64,000 nt of DNA. It comes from Amycolatopsis tolypomycina. GTDB taxonomy: Bacteria > Actinomycetota > Actinomycetes > Mycobacteriales > Pseudonocardiaceae. The first letter of the stretch is position 1; each line of letters begins with the position of its first letter. The notes under the pieces were generated by a model. The model did no database searches. It saw nothing but the letters and a program-made list of their open reading frames with translations, and was not told the origin of the DNA. The stretch is taken from assembly GCF_900105945.1 (NCBI RefSeq), contig NZ_FNSO01000003.1, positions 620,001 to 684,000 on the forward strand, in the 5' to 3' direction. Below, piece after piece: positions 54,268-63,050 of this stretch. Position numbers and translations under genes: made by a program.

Positions 54268-54939
54268 TCACTTCAGGTTGTTGATCGCCCAGGCGACGAC
54301 CATCACCGCCAGCACCAGCGACACGGCGGCCTGCAGCATCATCGTCAGCTTCGCCCAGATCCGCAGGGGCATGACGTCGGTGGGGCTGAAGGCCGCCGCG
54401 TTCGTGAACGAGAAGTACAGGTAGTCCAGATAGGACGGTTCCCAGTCCTGGTGCGCCAGGCCCGGGTCGGCCATCTGCGGGAACTGCAGGTCGGGGTACT
54501 CGGCCCGGCCCGCGGCCCGCCGGCCCGGGCCGCCGCGGTCGAACTCCCAGTACCAGAGGGAGAAGGCGACGATGTTCGTCCAGTAGACGATCCCGCCGGT
54601 CACCAGCACGGCGCCGGCCCGGTCCCCGGCCGAGCCGGTCGCGATGCCGTAGACGAGCGACACCGCGGACCAGGCGTTGACCGCGGTGACGAGGCCGACG
54701 ATGAGCAGCGAGATGGTCCGCTCGACGGCGCTGAACTGCGTCATCCGCCCCGGGTTGACCAGCAGCAGCGCCACGACGAGCAGCACGGAGACGCCGGGCA
54801 GCAGCCACCACGGCCGCAGCGCCATGTCATCGGGCAGGGCGACCTGCAGGACGAGCGTCGCGACGACGACGCCCATCGCGGGCCACCGGGTCTCGCCGGA
54901 AGTCCGCCGCCGCCACGCGGGAAGTGCCTCTTCAGTCAC
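54268..54939 (-). CDS. DUF1345-like membrane protein with ion-channel-like end
   Basis: About 223 residues with five or six helices. The loop Y-L-D-Y-L-Y-F-S-F-T-N-A-A-A-F-S-P-T-D-V near the C-terminal third resembles DUF1345 and the pore region of two-helix ion channels. GTG at 54939. Transport role inferred; substrate unknown. Confidence 0.75.
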   Translation of the reverse strand: MTEEALPAWRRRTSGETRWPAMGVVVATLVLQVALPDDMALRPWWLLPGVSVLLVVALLLVNPGRMTQFSAVERTISLLIVGLVTAVNAWSAVSLVYGIATGSAGDRAGAVLVTGGIVYWTNIVAFSLWYWEFDRGGPGRRAAGRAEYPDLQFPQMADPGLAHQDWEPSYLDYLYFSFTNAAAFSPTDVMPLRIWAKLTMMLQAAVSLVLAVMVVAWAINNLK

Positions 54940-54974
54940 CGGCCCAAGGTAACGCGGGCCGCCAGCGAGCGTCC

Positions 54975-55023
54975 TGAACGACTCTTTCATTACGCCAGAC
55001 GTCATGAACGACTCTTTCATGAC
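54975..55023. repeat. Tandem palindromic short repeat
   Basis: TGAACGACTCTTTCAT occurs at 54975-54990 and 55005-55020, exactly 30 bases apart. The second forms an 8-bp stem (55001-55008 with 55016-55023). It lies between the LuxR stop and the membrane-protein start, on the minus-strand reading. Confidence 0.75.
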
Positions 55024-55036
55024 GTTTCGGGCGGGG

Positions 55037-57946
55037 TCAGCCGGCCGGTGCCGTCGTCACCTCGCCGGGGAGCTTGCGGGCCACGTCCGTCCGGGAGCGG
55101 GCCCCGAGTTTTCGCAGCACCTTCGCCACGTGCTGTTCCACCGTGCGGGGCGAGAGGAACAGCCCGTCGGCGATCTCGCGGTTCGTCCGGCCCTCCGCGA
55201 GCATCCGCGCCACCTCGCGCTCCCGTGGCGAAAGTTCGCTGCCGTACCCCCGCCGTCCGCGTTGCGAGGGTGCCCAGGCGCCGTGCTCGCGCAGCTGGTG
55301 ACGGCAGCGTCCCGCATCCCGGGTCGCCCCCAGCTGTTCGTACGCCTCGGCTGCCGAAGTCAGCTCGTCGACCGCCGACCGGTTGCCCGCGGCCAGGCGG
55401 CACATCGACGCGCGTTCGCGCATGGCCGTCGCGGGGTAGGGCATCGGCAGGGCGGTGTAGCCGGACGCCGCTTCGTCGAACAACGTCGCCGCGGCCAGGT
55501 GCTTTCCCCGCGCCTCGAGCAGCACCGCGCGGCCGGCCACCAGCGCGGCCGCGGCCACCGGCGCGTCGCGGCCCTCGATGCCGCGCGCGAACGCCTCGAC
55601 CACGTTGTCGGCCTCCGGCCAGCGCCCGGCGCGCGCGTACGCCTGCGCCGCCGCCGGAACCAGCGCGGCCGCCCAGATCCAGACGCCCTTGCGCCCGGCC
55701 GCGGCCACCGCCGTGTCGGCCGCCGCGCAGGCGCCGTCGACGTCGTCGGTCGCCAGCAGCACGGAGATCAGCACCCCGGCGGCCGAGAGCACCACCGGGA
55801 TCGGCCCGCGGTCCGGCGCGTGGACGCTCGCGGCCGCCAGGTGACGCTGGGCGGCGGCGAACTCGCCGCGCACGGCCGCGAGCCCGCCGAGCACCAGGGA
55901 GGACTCCATGACGATGGGGCCGAGCTCCGGGTAGCTGTCCCGCAGCTGCTCGGCGGCCTCGGCCAGGCCGGTCCACCGCCCGCGCACCCAGTCCAGCCGG
56001 ACGCGGGTGCCCTGGATCAGGCCGATCGCGTACAACGCGCCCGCGTCGGTCGCGCGCCGGACGCCCTCGGTCACCAGCCGTTCGGCGCGGTCGAGGTGCC
56101 CGGCCCACGACTGGCCGTCGGCCAGGTTGCACCACAGCCGGGCCAGCTGGACGCGCTCGGCGACCGTGCCGACGGTGTCCGACAGCGCTTCGAACTCGGT
56201 CCACGCCGAGCCGTCGCCGACGTGCGAGGCGGCCGCGATCCGGTCGGCGGTCAGCGCGAGCCGCAGTTCGGGGTCGTCGAGCCGCTCGTACACCTCGCCC
56301 GCGCGGGCGCGCCAGGATTCGTGCCACGACAACGGCGTCAGCCCGTCGATCGGCTGGGCGAGCAGGGTGATCCCGCGGGCGGCGAGGTCCGGCCGGTCGG
56401 TCAGCTCGCCGATCGCCCGCTCGACCTCGAGCCGGCCGCGGCCGAGCCCGCCGATGGTCCGGACCAGCAGCATGCCGAGGCTCAGCCGGATCGACCCGCG
56501 GACCGACGGCGGCAGCGTCACCTCTTCGAGGACGCGCTCCAGCGTGCCGATGACATCGGGGCGGAATCCCCGCAGCGCGACCTGGCTCAGCTTGCCCGCC
56601 ACGCGCCCGACGTCGGACTGCGCGGGACCGGGCTCGGCGAGCACCGACTGCAGGAGGTCGATGGCGCGGGACGTCTCGCCGCGGGTGATCGCCTCGTCCG
56701 CGGCCGCTTCGGCGTAGTGGCGCCACTGGTCGACGCGGCCGGCCGCGCGGCTGTGCCGGGCCAGCAGGGTGAGCGGGGGCGACGGCTGCGCGGCGAGCAC
56801 CCGGATCGCCTGCGCGTGCAGCAACGCGCGTTCGGGCCCGCTCACCGTGTCGTAGACCGCTTTGCGTGCCAGCGGGTGCCGGAAGCCGTACTTGCCGTCG
56901 CCGGCTTCGCCGAGCACCCCGCCGGTGAGAGCGGCGAGCAGCGCCGAGCGGAGGGTGTCGTCGGCGAGCCCGGCCAGCTCGCCGAGCACGGCGGCTTCGG
57001 CGCCGACGCCGAGCACCGCGGCCGCGCCGGCGAGCCGGACCGCGTGCTCGGGCAGCGCGGCGAGCCGTTCGGTGACGGCTTCGCGCAGCAGCACCGGGAC
57101 TTCGAGGTTTTCGAGCAGGCGGTCGGACAGGACTTCGCCGACCGGGAGCCGTTCGGCCGCTTCCTTCAGCGCACGCAGCGTTTCCTCGGCGACGAACGGG
57201 ATCCCGGCGGTGCACTCGTGCAGCTTCGCCGCGAACTCGTCGGTGACCCGGGGCAGCTCGAGGATGTCGGCGGCCAGCCTGCGCACGGCCGCGACGTCGA
57301 GCGCGCCGAGCGCGACGCGGGCGGAGTGCACGGCCGGATCGGCGCGAAAGGGGCTGCCGAGCGGGCCGGGCCGGACGTCGGTGGCCGACCGGTAGGTGGC
57401 GACCACGGCCAGCTCCGGCGGCATCGCGCCGGCGAGGAACCGCATGAGGTCGCGGGTGTCCTCGTCGGCCCACTGGAGGTCGTCGATGAGCACGAGCGTC
57501 GGGCCGCAGGCCTGGAGGAGCTCCCGCACCGCGCGGAAGACGCGGTGGCGTTCGGCGACCGGGTCGGCGAGGGGTTCGGGCCGCGGGGGAAGCGCTTCCG
57601 CGAGTTCCGGCAGCAACGGCCGCAGGACGCCGGCGACCGGGCTGAGCGGCCCGAGCGGGGTGTCGCCCACCGCGCGAAGCGCTTCCAGAACGGGCCCGTA
57701 GGGGAAGGGCTCCCGCAGTGGCTGGCACGCGCCGGTGAGGACGCGGCCGCCGTCGAACTCCCGGCGCCTGCCGATCTCCGCGAGCAGCCGGGTGCGGCCC
57801 ATGCCCGGCTCGCCCTCGATGAGGACCGCGGCCGGGCGCTTTCTCAGCACGGCGACGATGGCGTCGAGCTCGGCGTCGCGGCCGGTCAGCCGGGCGGGTC
57901 CGGACCGGACGGATACCGAGGTGGGGCGGGGGGTGGTCAGCCACAT
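55037..57946 (-). CDS. Large LuxR-family (LAL-type) ATPase regulator
   Basis: 969 residues. An N-terminal AAA/NTPase domain has a Walker A-like G-E-P-G-M-G-R-T (the usual Lys is Arg) and Walker B-like L-V-L-I-D-D-L-Q-W; a central TPR-like helical region follows; the C terminus is a LuxR helix-turn-helix (L-S-P-R-E-R-E-V-A-R-M-L-A-E-G-R-T-N-R-E-I-A). LAL regulators often control secondary metabolism or sugar use. GAGGAGG lies before the ATG. Confidence 0.92.
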   Translation of the reverse strand: MWLTTPRPTSVSVRSGPARLTGRDAELDAIVAVLRKRPAAVLIEGEPGMGRTRLLAEIGRRREFDGGRVLTGACQPLREPFPYGPVLEALRAVGDTPLGPLSPVAGVLRPLLPELAEALPPRPEPLADPVAERHRVFRAVRELLQACGPTLVLIDDLQWADEDTRDLMRFLAGAMPPELAVVATYRSATDVRPGPLGSPFRADPAVHSARVALGALDVAAVRRLAADILELPRVTDEFAAKLHECTAGIPFVAEETLRALKEAAERLPVGEVLSDRLLENLEVPVLLREAVTERLAALPEHAVRLAGAAAVLGVGAEAAVLGELAGLADDTLRSALLAALTGGVLGEAGDGKYGFRHPLARKAVYDTVSGPERALLHAQAIRVLAAQPSPPLTLLARHSRAAGRVDQWRHYAEAAADEAITRGETSRAIDLLQSVLAEPGPAQSDVGRVAGKLSQVALRGFRPDVIGTLERVLEEVTLPPSVRGSIRLSLGMLLVRTIGGLGRGRLEVERAIGELTDRPDLAARGITLLAQPIDGLTPLSWHESWRARAGEVYERLDDPELRLALTADRIAAASHVGDGSAWTEFEALSDTVGTVAERVQLARLWCNLADGQSWAGHLDRAERLVTEGVRRATDAGALYAIGLIQGTRVRLDWVRGRWTGLAEAAEQLRDSYPELGPIVMESSLVLGGLAAVRGEFAAAQRHLAAASVHAPDRGPIPVVLSAAGVLISVLLATDDVDGACAAADTAVAAAGRKGVWIWAAALVPAAAQAYARAGRWPEADNVVEAFARGIEGRDAPVAAAALVAGRAVLLEARGKHLAAATLFDEAASGYTALPMPYPATAMRERASMCRLAAGNRSAVDELTSAAEAYEQLGATRDAGRCRHQLREHGAWAPSQRGRRGYGSELSPREREVARMLAEGRTNREIADGLFLSPRTVEQHVAKVLRKLGARSRTDVARKLPGEVTTAPAG

Positions 57947-58395
57947 ATGACCTCCTCGACGCGCACCGGGCACTGTGCGCGGGAGCCTAAGCAGCGCTGA
58001 TCCGTCCGTAAACCTTTCACCGAATACGTAGCCGGTGCTGTTGTCACACGTCCGCCTACCGACCGTCACCGGTTTGCTGCGGGAAGCGGCGGGATCGGGT
58101 CACCCTGCGTGCGAAACGCGGGCCGATCGCACGTTCGAACGTCGCTTCACGCGTTCGAGTGCTGCCTGTGGCTACTCAAAGTAGTTCACGGAAACCCTAC
58201 TTACGGACCTGTCCGACCGGGTGACGTCGGCCGCTTGAGCCCGGCTGGAGCAGGGGATTCGTCCGCGGTGAATGCGTATACCCATTCGCCGCCCGCCCGG
58301 ATTGCACCGTAATGCCCCCTGCGGGGACGCTCACCCGGGGGAGTACCACTGCGTGGCCGGTGCGGAGCCGCGCGTAACCACACCTAGGGAGAAGC
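57947..58395. other. Divergent promoter region, LuxR and serine protease genes
   Basis: About 450 bases without a supported gene. It should hold both promoters; AGGGAG before the protease ATG is the only clear signal. Confidence 0.6.
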
Positions 58396-59499
58396 ATGAA
58401 GATCGCGAGACTTCTCGGTGCCGCTGCCACCGCGGTGATGGCGACGGGCGCGCTGGCCGCGACCGCCGTCCCCGCGTCGGGCCAGGACCTGCTGAACCCG
58501 GACATCGTGCCCGCCATGCAGCGGGACCTTGGCCTGACCCACGACCAGGCGCTCGCGCGGCTCAAGAGCGAGGACGTCGCGAACAAGGTCACCGCATCGC
58601 TCACCGCGGCGCTGGGCGACGCGTTCGGCGGCGCGACCTACAACGCCGTCACGGGCAAGGCGCACGTCACCACGACGAACGCCGCCCTGGCCGGCAAGAT
58701 CCGCGAAGCCGGCGCGGAAGCGGAAGTCGTGCGGTTCAGCGCCCGCCAGCTCAACTCCACTGTGGACACGCTCAACGCCGCGGACAAGGCGGCCCCCGCC
58801 GCGGTCACCGGCTGGGGCGTCGACGACGTCACCAACCGCGTCACCCTCGACGTGCTGCAGGGCCAGCGCGCCGCCGCGGAGGCGTTCCTCGTCAAGTCCG
58901 GTGTGGACAAAGCTGTCGTGACGATCCGCGAGACGGCGTCGAAGCCGACGACCTACGCCAACATCCGCGGTGGCGACGCCTACTACATCGGTGGTTCGTC
59001 GCGCTGCTCGGTCGGCTTCTCGACGACCACCGGCTTCGTGACCGCCGGGCACTGCGCCGCGCTCACCGGTGGCGGCAGGCTGACCGGCTCCAACGGCGCC
59101 GCGCTCGGCTCGTGGGGCACGTACCGGTTCCCGGGCGGCGACTACGCGCGGGTCAACACCAGCAGCGGCTGGACTCCGCTCGCTTCGATGAACAACGGGA
59201 CCGCGGTGCGCGGCCAGTCGAACGCCGCGACCGGCACGTCGGTCTGCAAGGCCGGCTCGACCACCGGCTGGACCTGCGGCACCATCGGCGCCAAGAACCA
59301 GAGCGTCCGCTACGCCGAGGGCACGGTCAACGGCATGACCGCGACCAACGTCCGCTCGGCCGCGGGTGACTCGGGCGGCGGCTTCATCGCCGGCAACTCG
59401 GCGCAGGGCATCCTGTCCGGCGGCAACACGTCCGTGACGTACTTCTACCCGATCGGCGCGGCCCTTTCGGCCACCGGCGCCACGCTGAAGACCAGCTGA
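58396..59499 (+). CDS. Secreted S1 serine protease (streptogrisin/alpha-lytic type) with pro-region
   Basis: 367 residues. Signal peptide to about 28, an alpha-lytic-type pro-domain (about 35-190), then the mature protease with His219 in T-A-G-H-C, Asp249 in G-G-D-Y-A-R-V and Ser326 in G-D-S-G-G-G. Four Cys can form two disulfides. Like the Streptomyces proteases, it should fold with the pro-region and be cleaved outside the cell. Followed by a strong terminator. Confidence 0.95.
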   Translation: MKIARLLGAAATAVMATGALAATAVPASGQDLLNPDIVPAMQRDLGLTHDQALARLKSEDVANKVTASLTAALGDAFGGATYNAVTGKAHVTTTNAALAGKIREAGAEAEVVRFSARQLNSTVDTLNAADKAAPAAVTGWGVDDVTNRVTLDVLQGQRAAAEAFLVKSGVDKAVVTIRETASKPTTYANIRGGDAYYIGGSSRCSVGFSTTTGFVTAGHCAALTGGGRLTGSNGAALGSWGTYRFPGGDYARVNTSSGWTPLASMNNGTAVRGQSNAATGTSVCKAGSTTGWTCGTIGAKNQSVRYAEGTVNGMTATNVRSAAGDSGGGFIAGNSAQGILSGGNTSVTYFYPIGAALSATGATLKTS

Positions 59500-59518
59500 G
59501 TCTTCGCGAGAACCGCGA

Positions 59519-59563
59519 AAGGGCGGGTTTCGGGCGCCTCCAGCGCGCCCGAAACCCGCCCTT
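59519..59563. terminator. Terminator after the S1 protease gene
   Basis: A 19-bp perfect stem (59519-59537 with 59545-59563) with a 7-base loop between convergent genes. Confidence 0.92.
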
Positions 59564-59596
59564 CGTTCCTCGCCGCGGGAATGGGAGGTCTGCGGG

Positions 59597-60001
59597 TCAG
59601 ACGTTGCTGATCTCCTCGATCAGCCCGTCGACGTCGAAGTGCGCGCTCTCTTCGCCGAGCGGCACCAGTTCGATGGAGGCGTCCAGGAAGGTCCGGACGT
59701 CTTCGACTTCGAGCTCGAACGACGCATAGCCGTCCGGTGACTCGATTTCCAGGGTGAGGAAGTCTTCGTCTTCGGAGAGGTCCGGGCGGATCCGGACGTC
59801 ACCGAGGCCGGCCGGCTCGTCGAGGCCGGCGACCAGGAGGTCACGCGCGAAGGTCCACTCGATCCACCGGCCGCGTTCGGTCCGGAAGGCCACGGTCACC
59901 GCGAAGGGTTCGTGGGAGTGGTAGGACAGGCGCGACAGGACGGGCGTGGTGCTCTCGTTCAGCAGCACGAACTGGCTCTGGTGTACGGCGTCGGTGTGCA
60001 C
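59597..60001 (-). CDS. SsgA-family sporulation/cell-division regulator
   Basis: 134 residues with the SsgA-like fold: L-S-Y-H-S-H-E-P-F-A-V-T-V-A-F, W-I-E-W-T-F-A-R-D-L-L-V-A-G-L and G-D-V-R-I-R-P. Members direct septum placement and peptidoglycan remodelling in morphologically complex actinomycetes. AGGAGGGG before the GTG start is ideal. The C terminus is acidic and helical. Confidence 0.94.
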   Translation of the reverse strand: MHTDAVHQSQFVLLNESTTPVLSRLSYHSHEPFAVTVAFRTERGRWIEWTFARDLLVAGLDEPAGLGDVRIRPDLSEDEDFLTLEIESPDGYASFELEVEDVRTFLDASIELVPLGEESAHFDVDGLIEEISNV

Positions 60002-60156
60002 GGCCCCTCCTGGAGTCTCGCGGTCGGTTCGCGCGGCGCGAACTGTTCGGCAAGGAGATGACCAGGGCGGACGGTCATGACGGAGAAAGTCTCACGTTCA
60101 CTTGATCGGTTGCATCCGTCCATTGTGGTGTAACACCGGGCACATACCCCTTGCGC

Positions 60157-61392
60157 TCACGCGGCCACGGGTGGTGACGGTTCGCGCAGCGCGTGGGGCA
60201 GTTTCCGGCGCAGCGCGAGCAGCGCGGGGACCGCGGATGCGCAGGTCAGGGCCAGAATCGACCAGGTGAGGGCGTTGCTCGCGCTGAGCAGCGCGGCCAG
60301 CAGGCCGGGCGCGAGCGCGATGGGCAGGCCCCACGAGAGCTGGAAGATCGAGCTGGCCCGCCCTTCGGCCCCGGGCGGCGCGGCCGCGGCGGCCGCGGCG
60401 GTGGCGGTCGGCCCGAAGAGCGCTTCGGCGATCGAGAAGCCGAGGCTGGTGAGCAGGATCAGCGCGGTGGCCACGGACAGCGGCACGGCTTCCAGCGGGA
60501 TCAGCAGCGCGAAGCAGAGGGAGAAGAGAACGGCGGACCCGACGAGCCCGGCGGTCCGGCTCCGCCCGGCGAGCAGGGCGACGATCGGCCGCTGCGCGGT
60601 GACGACGACCACGGTCCCGAGCGTGATGGCGGTCCCGGCGATCCACTGTGGACCGTGAAGGAGATCCCGGACGACGAGCGGGAGTACGGAGAACTTGCTC
60701 GCGCTGGCGAGGGTGAACGCCATGTGGGTGACGCAGAACCCGGTGAAGGCCCGGTCGCCGAGGACGGCCCGCCAGCTCCCCGCAGGCACTTTCACGTGAA
60801 AGTGCCCCTTCCGGCTGGGGGTGGCGGCACTTTCACGTGAAAGTGCCCTGGGGAGGAGGCGGATCAGGAGCGCTGCCGCCGCGAAGCTCGCCGCGTTCAC
60901 GTACGCCAGCAGGTGGAAGGCCCATGGGCTCGTGATCGTCGGCAGCACCGCCGTCGCCGCCGCGCCGAGGCCCGCTCCCGCGAACCGGCCCACCGTCTGC
61001 GTCGCCAGCACCCGGTCCGTGTCCGCCCCGGCTGTGAGCCGGGCCACCATCGGCGCGTTGCACGTCCAGAACAGGCGGTCGCCGAAACCCGCCACCGCCG
61101 AGACCGCGATCACCTGCCAGCTCGTGTGCGCCAGCGGGTAGGCCGCGAAGGCCGCGAGGCGCACCAGGTTGCCCGCTATGAGCAGCGCCCGGGGGCCGAA
61201 GCGGTCCATCGCCACCCCGGTCGCCGGGCCCGTCACGAGGGCCAGCAGGGCGCCGATCGTCAACGACGTCCCCGCGTCGACCAGGTCCATGCCCTGCCCG
61301 TGCACCAGGAACAACAGGGCGAAGGGGACCCACAGCCCGCTGCCCAGCGCGTCGATCAGCGTCGCGGCCAGGAAGATCCGGCGCGTGCTCAC
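60157..61392 (-). CDS. Major facilitator superfamily transporter
   Basis: 411 residues with about twelve helices. The loop between helices 2 and 3 has G-V-A-M-D-R-F-G-P-R, the MFS motif A. The central loop, about residues 180-205, is encoded by two copies of an 18-bp palindrome and looks inserted. GTG at 61392 overlaps the AsnC stop as GTGA, so the two are an operon and the regulator may control export of an amino acid or related ligand. Confidence 0.9.
   Translation of the reverse strand: MSTRRIFLAATLIDALGSGLWVPFALLFLVHGQGMDLVDAGTSLTIGALLALVTGPATGVAMDRFGPRALLIAGNLVRLAAFAAYPLAHTSWQVIAVSAVAGFGDRLFWTCNAPMVARLTAGADTDRVLATQTVGRFAGAGLGAAATAVLPTITSPWAFHLLAYVNAASFAAAALLIRLLPRALSRESAATPSRKGHFHVKVPAGSWRAVLGDRAFTGFCVTHMAFTLASASKFSVLPLVVRDLLHGPQWIAGTAITLGTVVVVTAQRPIVALLAGRSRTAGLVGSAVLFSLCFALLIPLEAVPLSVATALILLTSLGFSIAEALFGPTATAAAAAAAPPGAEGRASSIFQLSWGLPIALAPGLLAALLSASNALTWSILALTCASAVPALLALRRKLPHALREPSPPVAA
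60785..60847. repeat. Pair of perfect palindromes inside the MFS gene
   Basis: CACTTTCACGTGAAAGTG and flanks form a 22-bp perfect palindrome at 60785-60806 and again at 60826-60847, 41 bases apart. They are translated in two different frames (A-L-S-R-E-S-A and G-H-F-H-V-K-V-P) and fall in a cytoplasmic loop. Confidence 0.9.
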
Positions 61393-61862
61393 TGGTCGAG
61401 CGGCAGGCCGAGCCCCACTTTCACGCGGTCCATCGCCACGCTCGTCGTGAAGTGCCGGACGTTCGGGTTGTCGAAGAACATGCGCCGGGTGAACGCCTCG
61501 AAGCCCGCCATGTCCGGGCACGTGACGATCAGCACGAAGTCCGCCGCGCCGGTGACGTAGTAGCACTGCTGGACGGCGTCCTCGGCGAGCACCTGACGGC
61601 GGAAGCCGTCGAGGACCGCGAGGTTCTCCCGCTCCATCTCGACCGTCACCACGAACGTCATGCTCAGCCCGAGCGCCTCCGGCGACAGCACCGCCACCTC
61701 GCGCTCGATCACCCCCGCCTCGCGCAGCCGCTTGATCCGCCGCTGGACCGCCGCGGCCGAAAGCCCGACCTTGGCGCCGATCGTTTCGGCGATCGTGCGG
61801 GCGTCCGCCTGGAGGCAGGCGAGGATGGCGATGTCCAGCTGGTCGAGGTCGGGTGTCCGCAC
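61389..61862 (-). CDS. Lrp/AsnC-family transcriptional regulator
   Basis: 157 residues. N-terminal winged helix (L-D-Q-L-D-I-A-I-L-A-C-L-Q-A-D-A-R, A-A-A-V-Q-R-R-I-K-R-L) and C-terminal ligand-binding RAM domain (Y-Y-V-T-G-A-A-D-F-V-L-I-V). Coupled to the MFS gene. Confidence 0.93.
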   Translation of the reverse strand: MRTPDLDQLDIAILACLQADARTIAETIGAKVGLSAAAVQRRIKRLREAGVIEREVAVLSPEALGLSMTFVVTVEMERENLAVLDGFRRQVLAEDAVQQCYYVTGAADFVLIVTCPDMAGFEAFTRRMFFDNPNVRHFTTSVAMDRVKVGLGLPLDQ

Positions 61863-62063
61863 CCCAGCAGGCTATCCGGCACCCCCGACAGTTCGCCGCC
61901 TTTCACTCCTCCGTGACGTCGCTCACTACTCCGTCCGAGGCGAAGATGAAACAACTTTCTGAGTGAGGTGGAACACAACTGACCGGTCTACCAGGGGGTA
62001 GCCCATAGAAGTGGAAGACCAGCCGGTCGCTCCGCCAACCCGCCGGCGTGGGGAGGCTATCCC

Positions 62064-63050
62064 GTGCCCGCACCTGCCGCCGTGCTGACCGGTCTCGGCT
62101 CGTGGTTGCCGACGAAAGTCCTGGACAACCACGAGATCGCCGCCCGGCTCGACACCTCGGACGAGTGGATCCGGACCCGCACCGGGATCCGCGAACGCCG
62201 CGTCGCCGGGCCGGACGAGTCCACTGTGGACCTCGCCGTCGGGGCGGGCCGCGAAGCGCTCGCGGGCGGCACGGCCGACGCCGTCGTCCTCGCCACCTCC
62301 ACCCCCGACCAGCCCTGCCCGGCCAGCGCGCCGCAGGTCGCCGCCCGGCTCGGGCTCGGCACGGCCGCGGCGTTCGACGTCAACGCCGTCTGCAGCGGCT
62401 TCGTCTACGCCCTCGCCACGGCGGCCGGCTTCATCGCGGGCGGGCTGGCCGAGCGCGTGCTCGTGATCGGCGCCGACACCTTCACCACGCTCGTCGACCC
62501 CGGCGACCGCACCACCGTCCCGATCTTCGGCGACGGCGCCGGAGCCGTCCTCCTCCGCGCCGGTGACGCCGATGAGCCCGGCGCGTTCGGCCCGTTCGAC
62601 CTGCACAGCGAGGGCGAGCACGCCGAGCTGCTGTGGGTCGAGGCCGGCGGCGCCCGGCGGCGGCTCTCGGAGACCCCGGCCGACCGCTTCCTCGCCATGC
62701 AGGGCACGGCCGTGTTCCGGCACGCCTGCGCGCGGATGGCGGAGTCGTCGCGCACGGTCCTGGACCGCGCGGGCTGGATGGTCGGCGACGTCGACCGCTT
62801 CGTCGGGCACCAGGCGAACATCCGGATCCTCCAGGCGACGGCGAAGCAGCTCGGCATGCCCGCCGACGCCGTGGTCGCCAACATCGACCGGGTCGGCAAC
62901 ACCAGCGCCGCGTCCATCCCGCTCGCGCTGGCCGACGCCCGCGCCGACGGCACCCTCGCCCCGGGCCACCGCGTCCTGCTCAGCGCGTTCGGCGCGGGCC
63001 TGACCTGGGGTTCGACCGTGCTGCGCTGGCCGGACCTGGGTCAGCTCTGA
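62064..63050 (+). CDS. fabH: 3-oxoacyl-[acyl-carrier-protein] synthase III
   Basis: 328 residues, thiolase fold. Cys110 in V-N-A-V-C-S-G-F, His249 in G-H-Q-A-N and Asn279 in R-V-G-N-T-S are the KAS III triad. G-D-G-A-G-A-V follows. It starts fatty-acid chains from acyl-CoA and malonyl-ACP. No other fab genes are adjacent, so a dedicated or accessory role is possible. GGGAGG lies before the GTG. Overlaps the convergent cyclase gene by 10 bases. Confidence 0.9.
   Translation: MPAPAAVLTGLGSWLPTKVLDNHEIAARLDTSDEWIRTRTGIRERRVAGPDESTVDLAVGAGREALAGGTADAVVLATSTPDQPCPASAPQVAARLGLGTAAAFDVNAVCSGFVYALATAAGFIAGGLAERVLVIGADTFTTLVDPGDRTTVPIFGDGAGAVLLRAGDADEPGAFGPFDLHSEGEHAELLWVEAGGARRRLSETPADRFLAMQGTAVFRHACARMAESSRTVLDRAGWMVGDVDRFVGHQANIRILQATAKQLGMPADAVVANIDRVGNTSAASIPLALADARADGTLAPGHRVLLSAFGAGLTWGSTVLRWPDLGQL

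Noticed and set aside
54975-55023. CRISPR array
   Set aside because: Only two repeat copies, 14-base gap, and no cas genes.
55037-63050. Secondary-metabolite cluster (LuxR regulator plus FabH)
   Set aside because: No polyketide, peptide or terpene synthase genes lie between; the genes are separate units.
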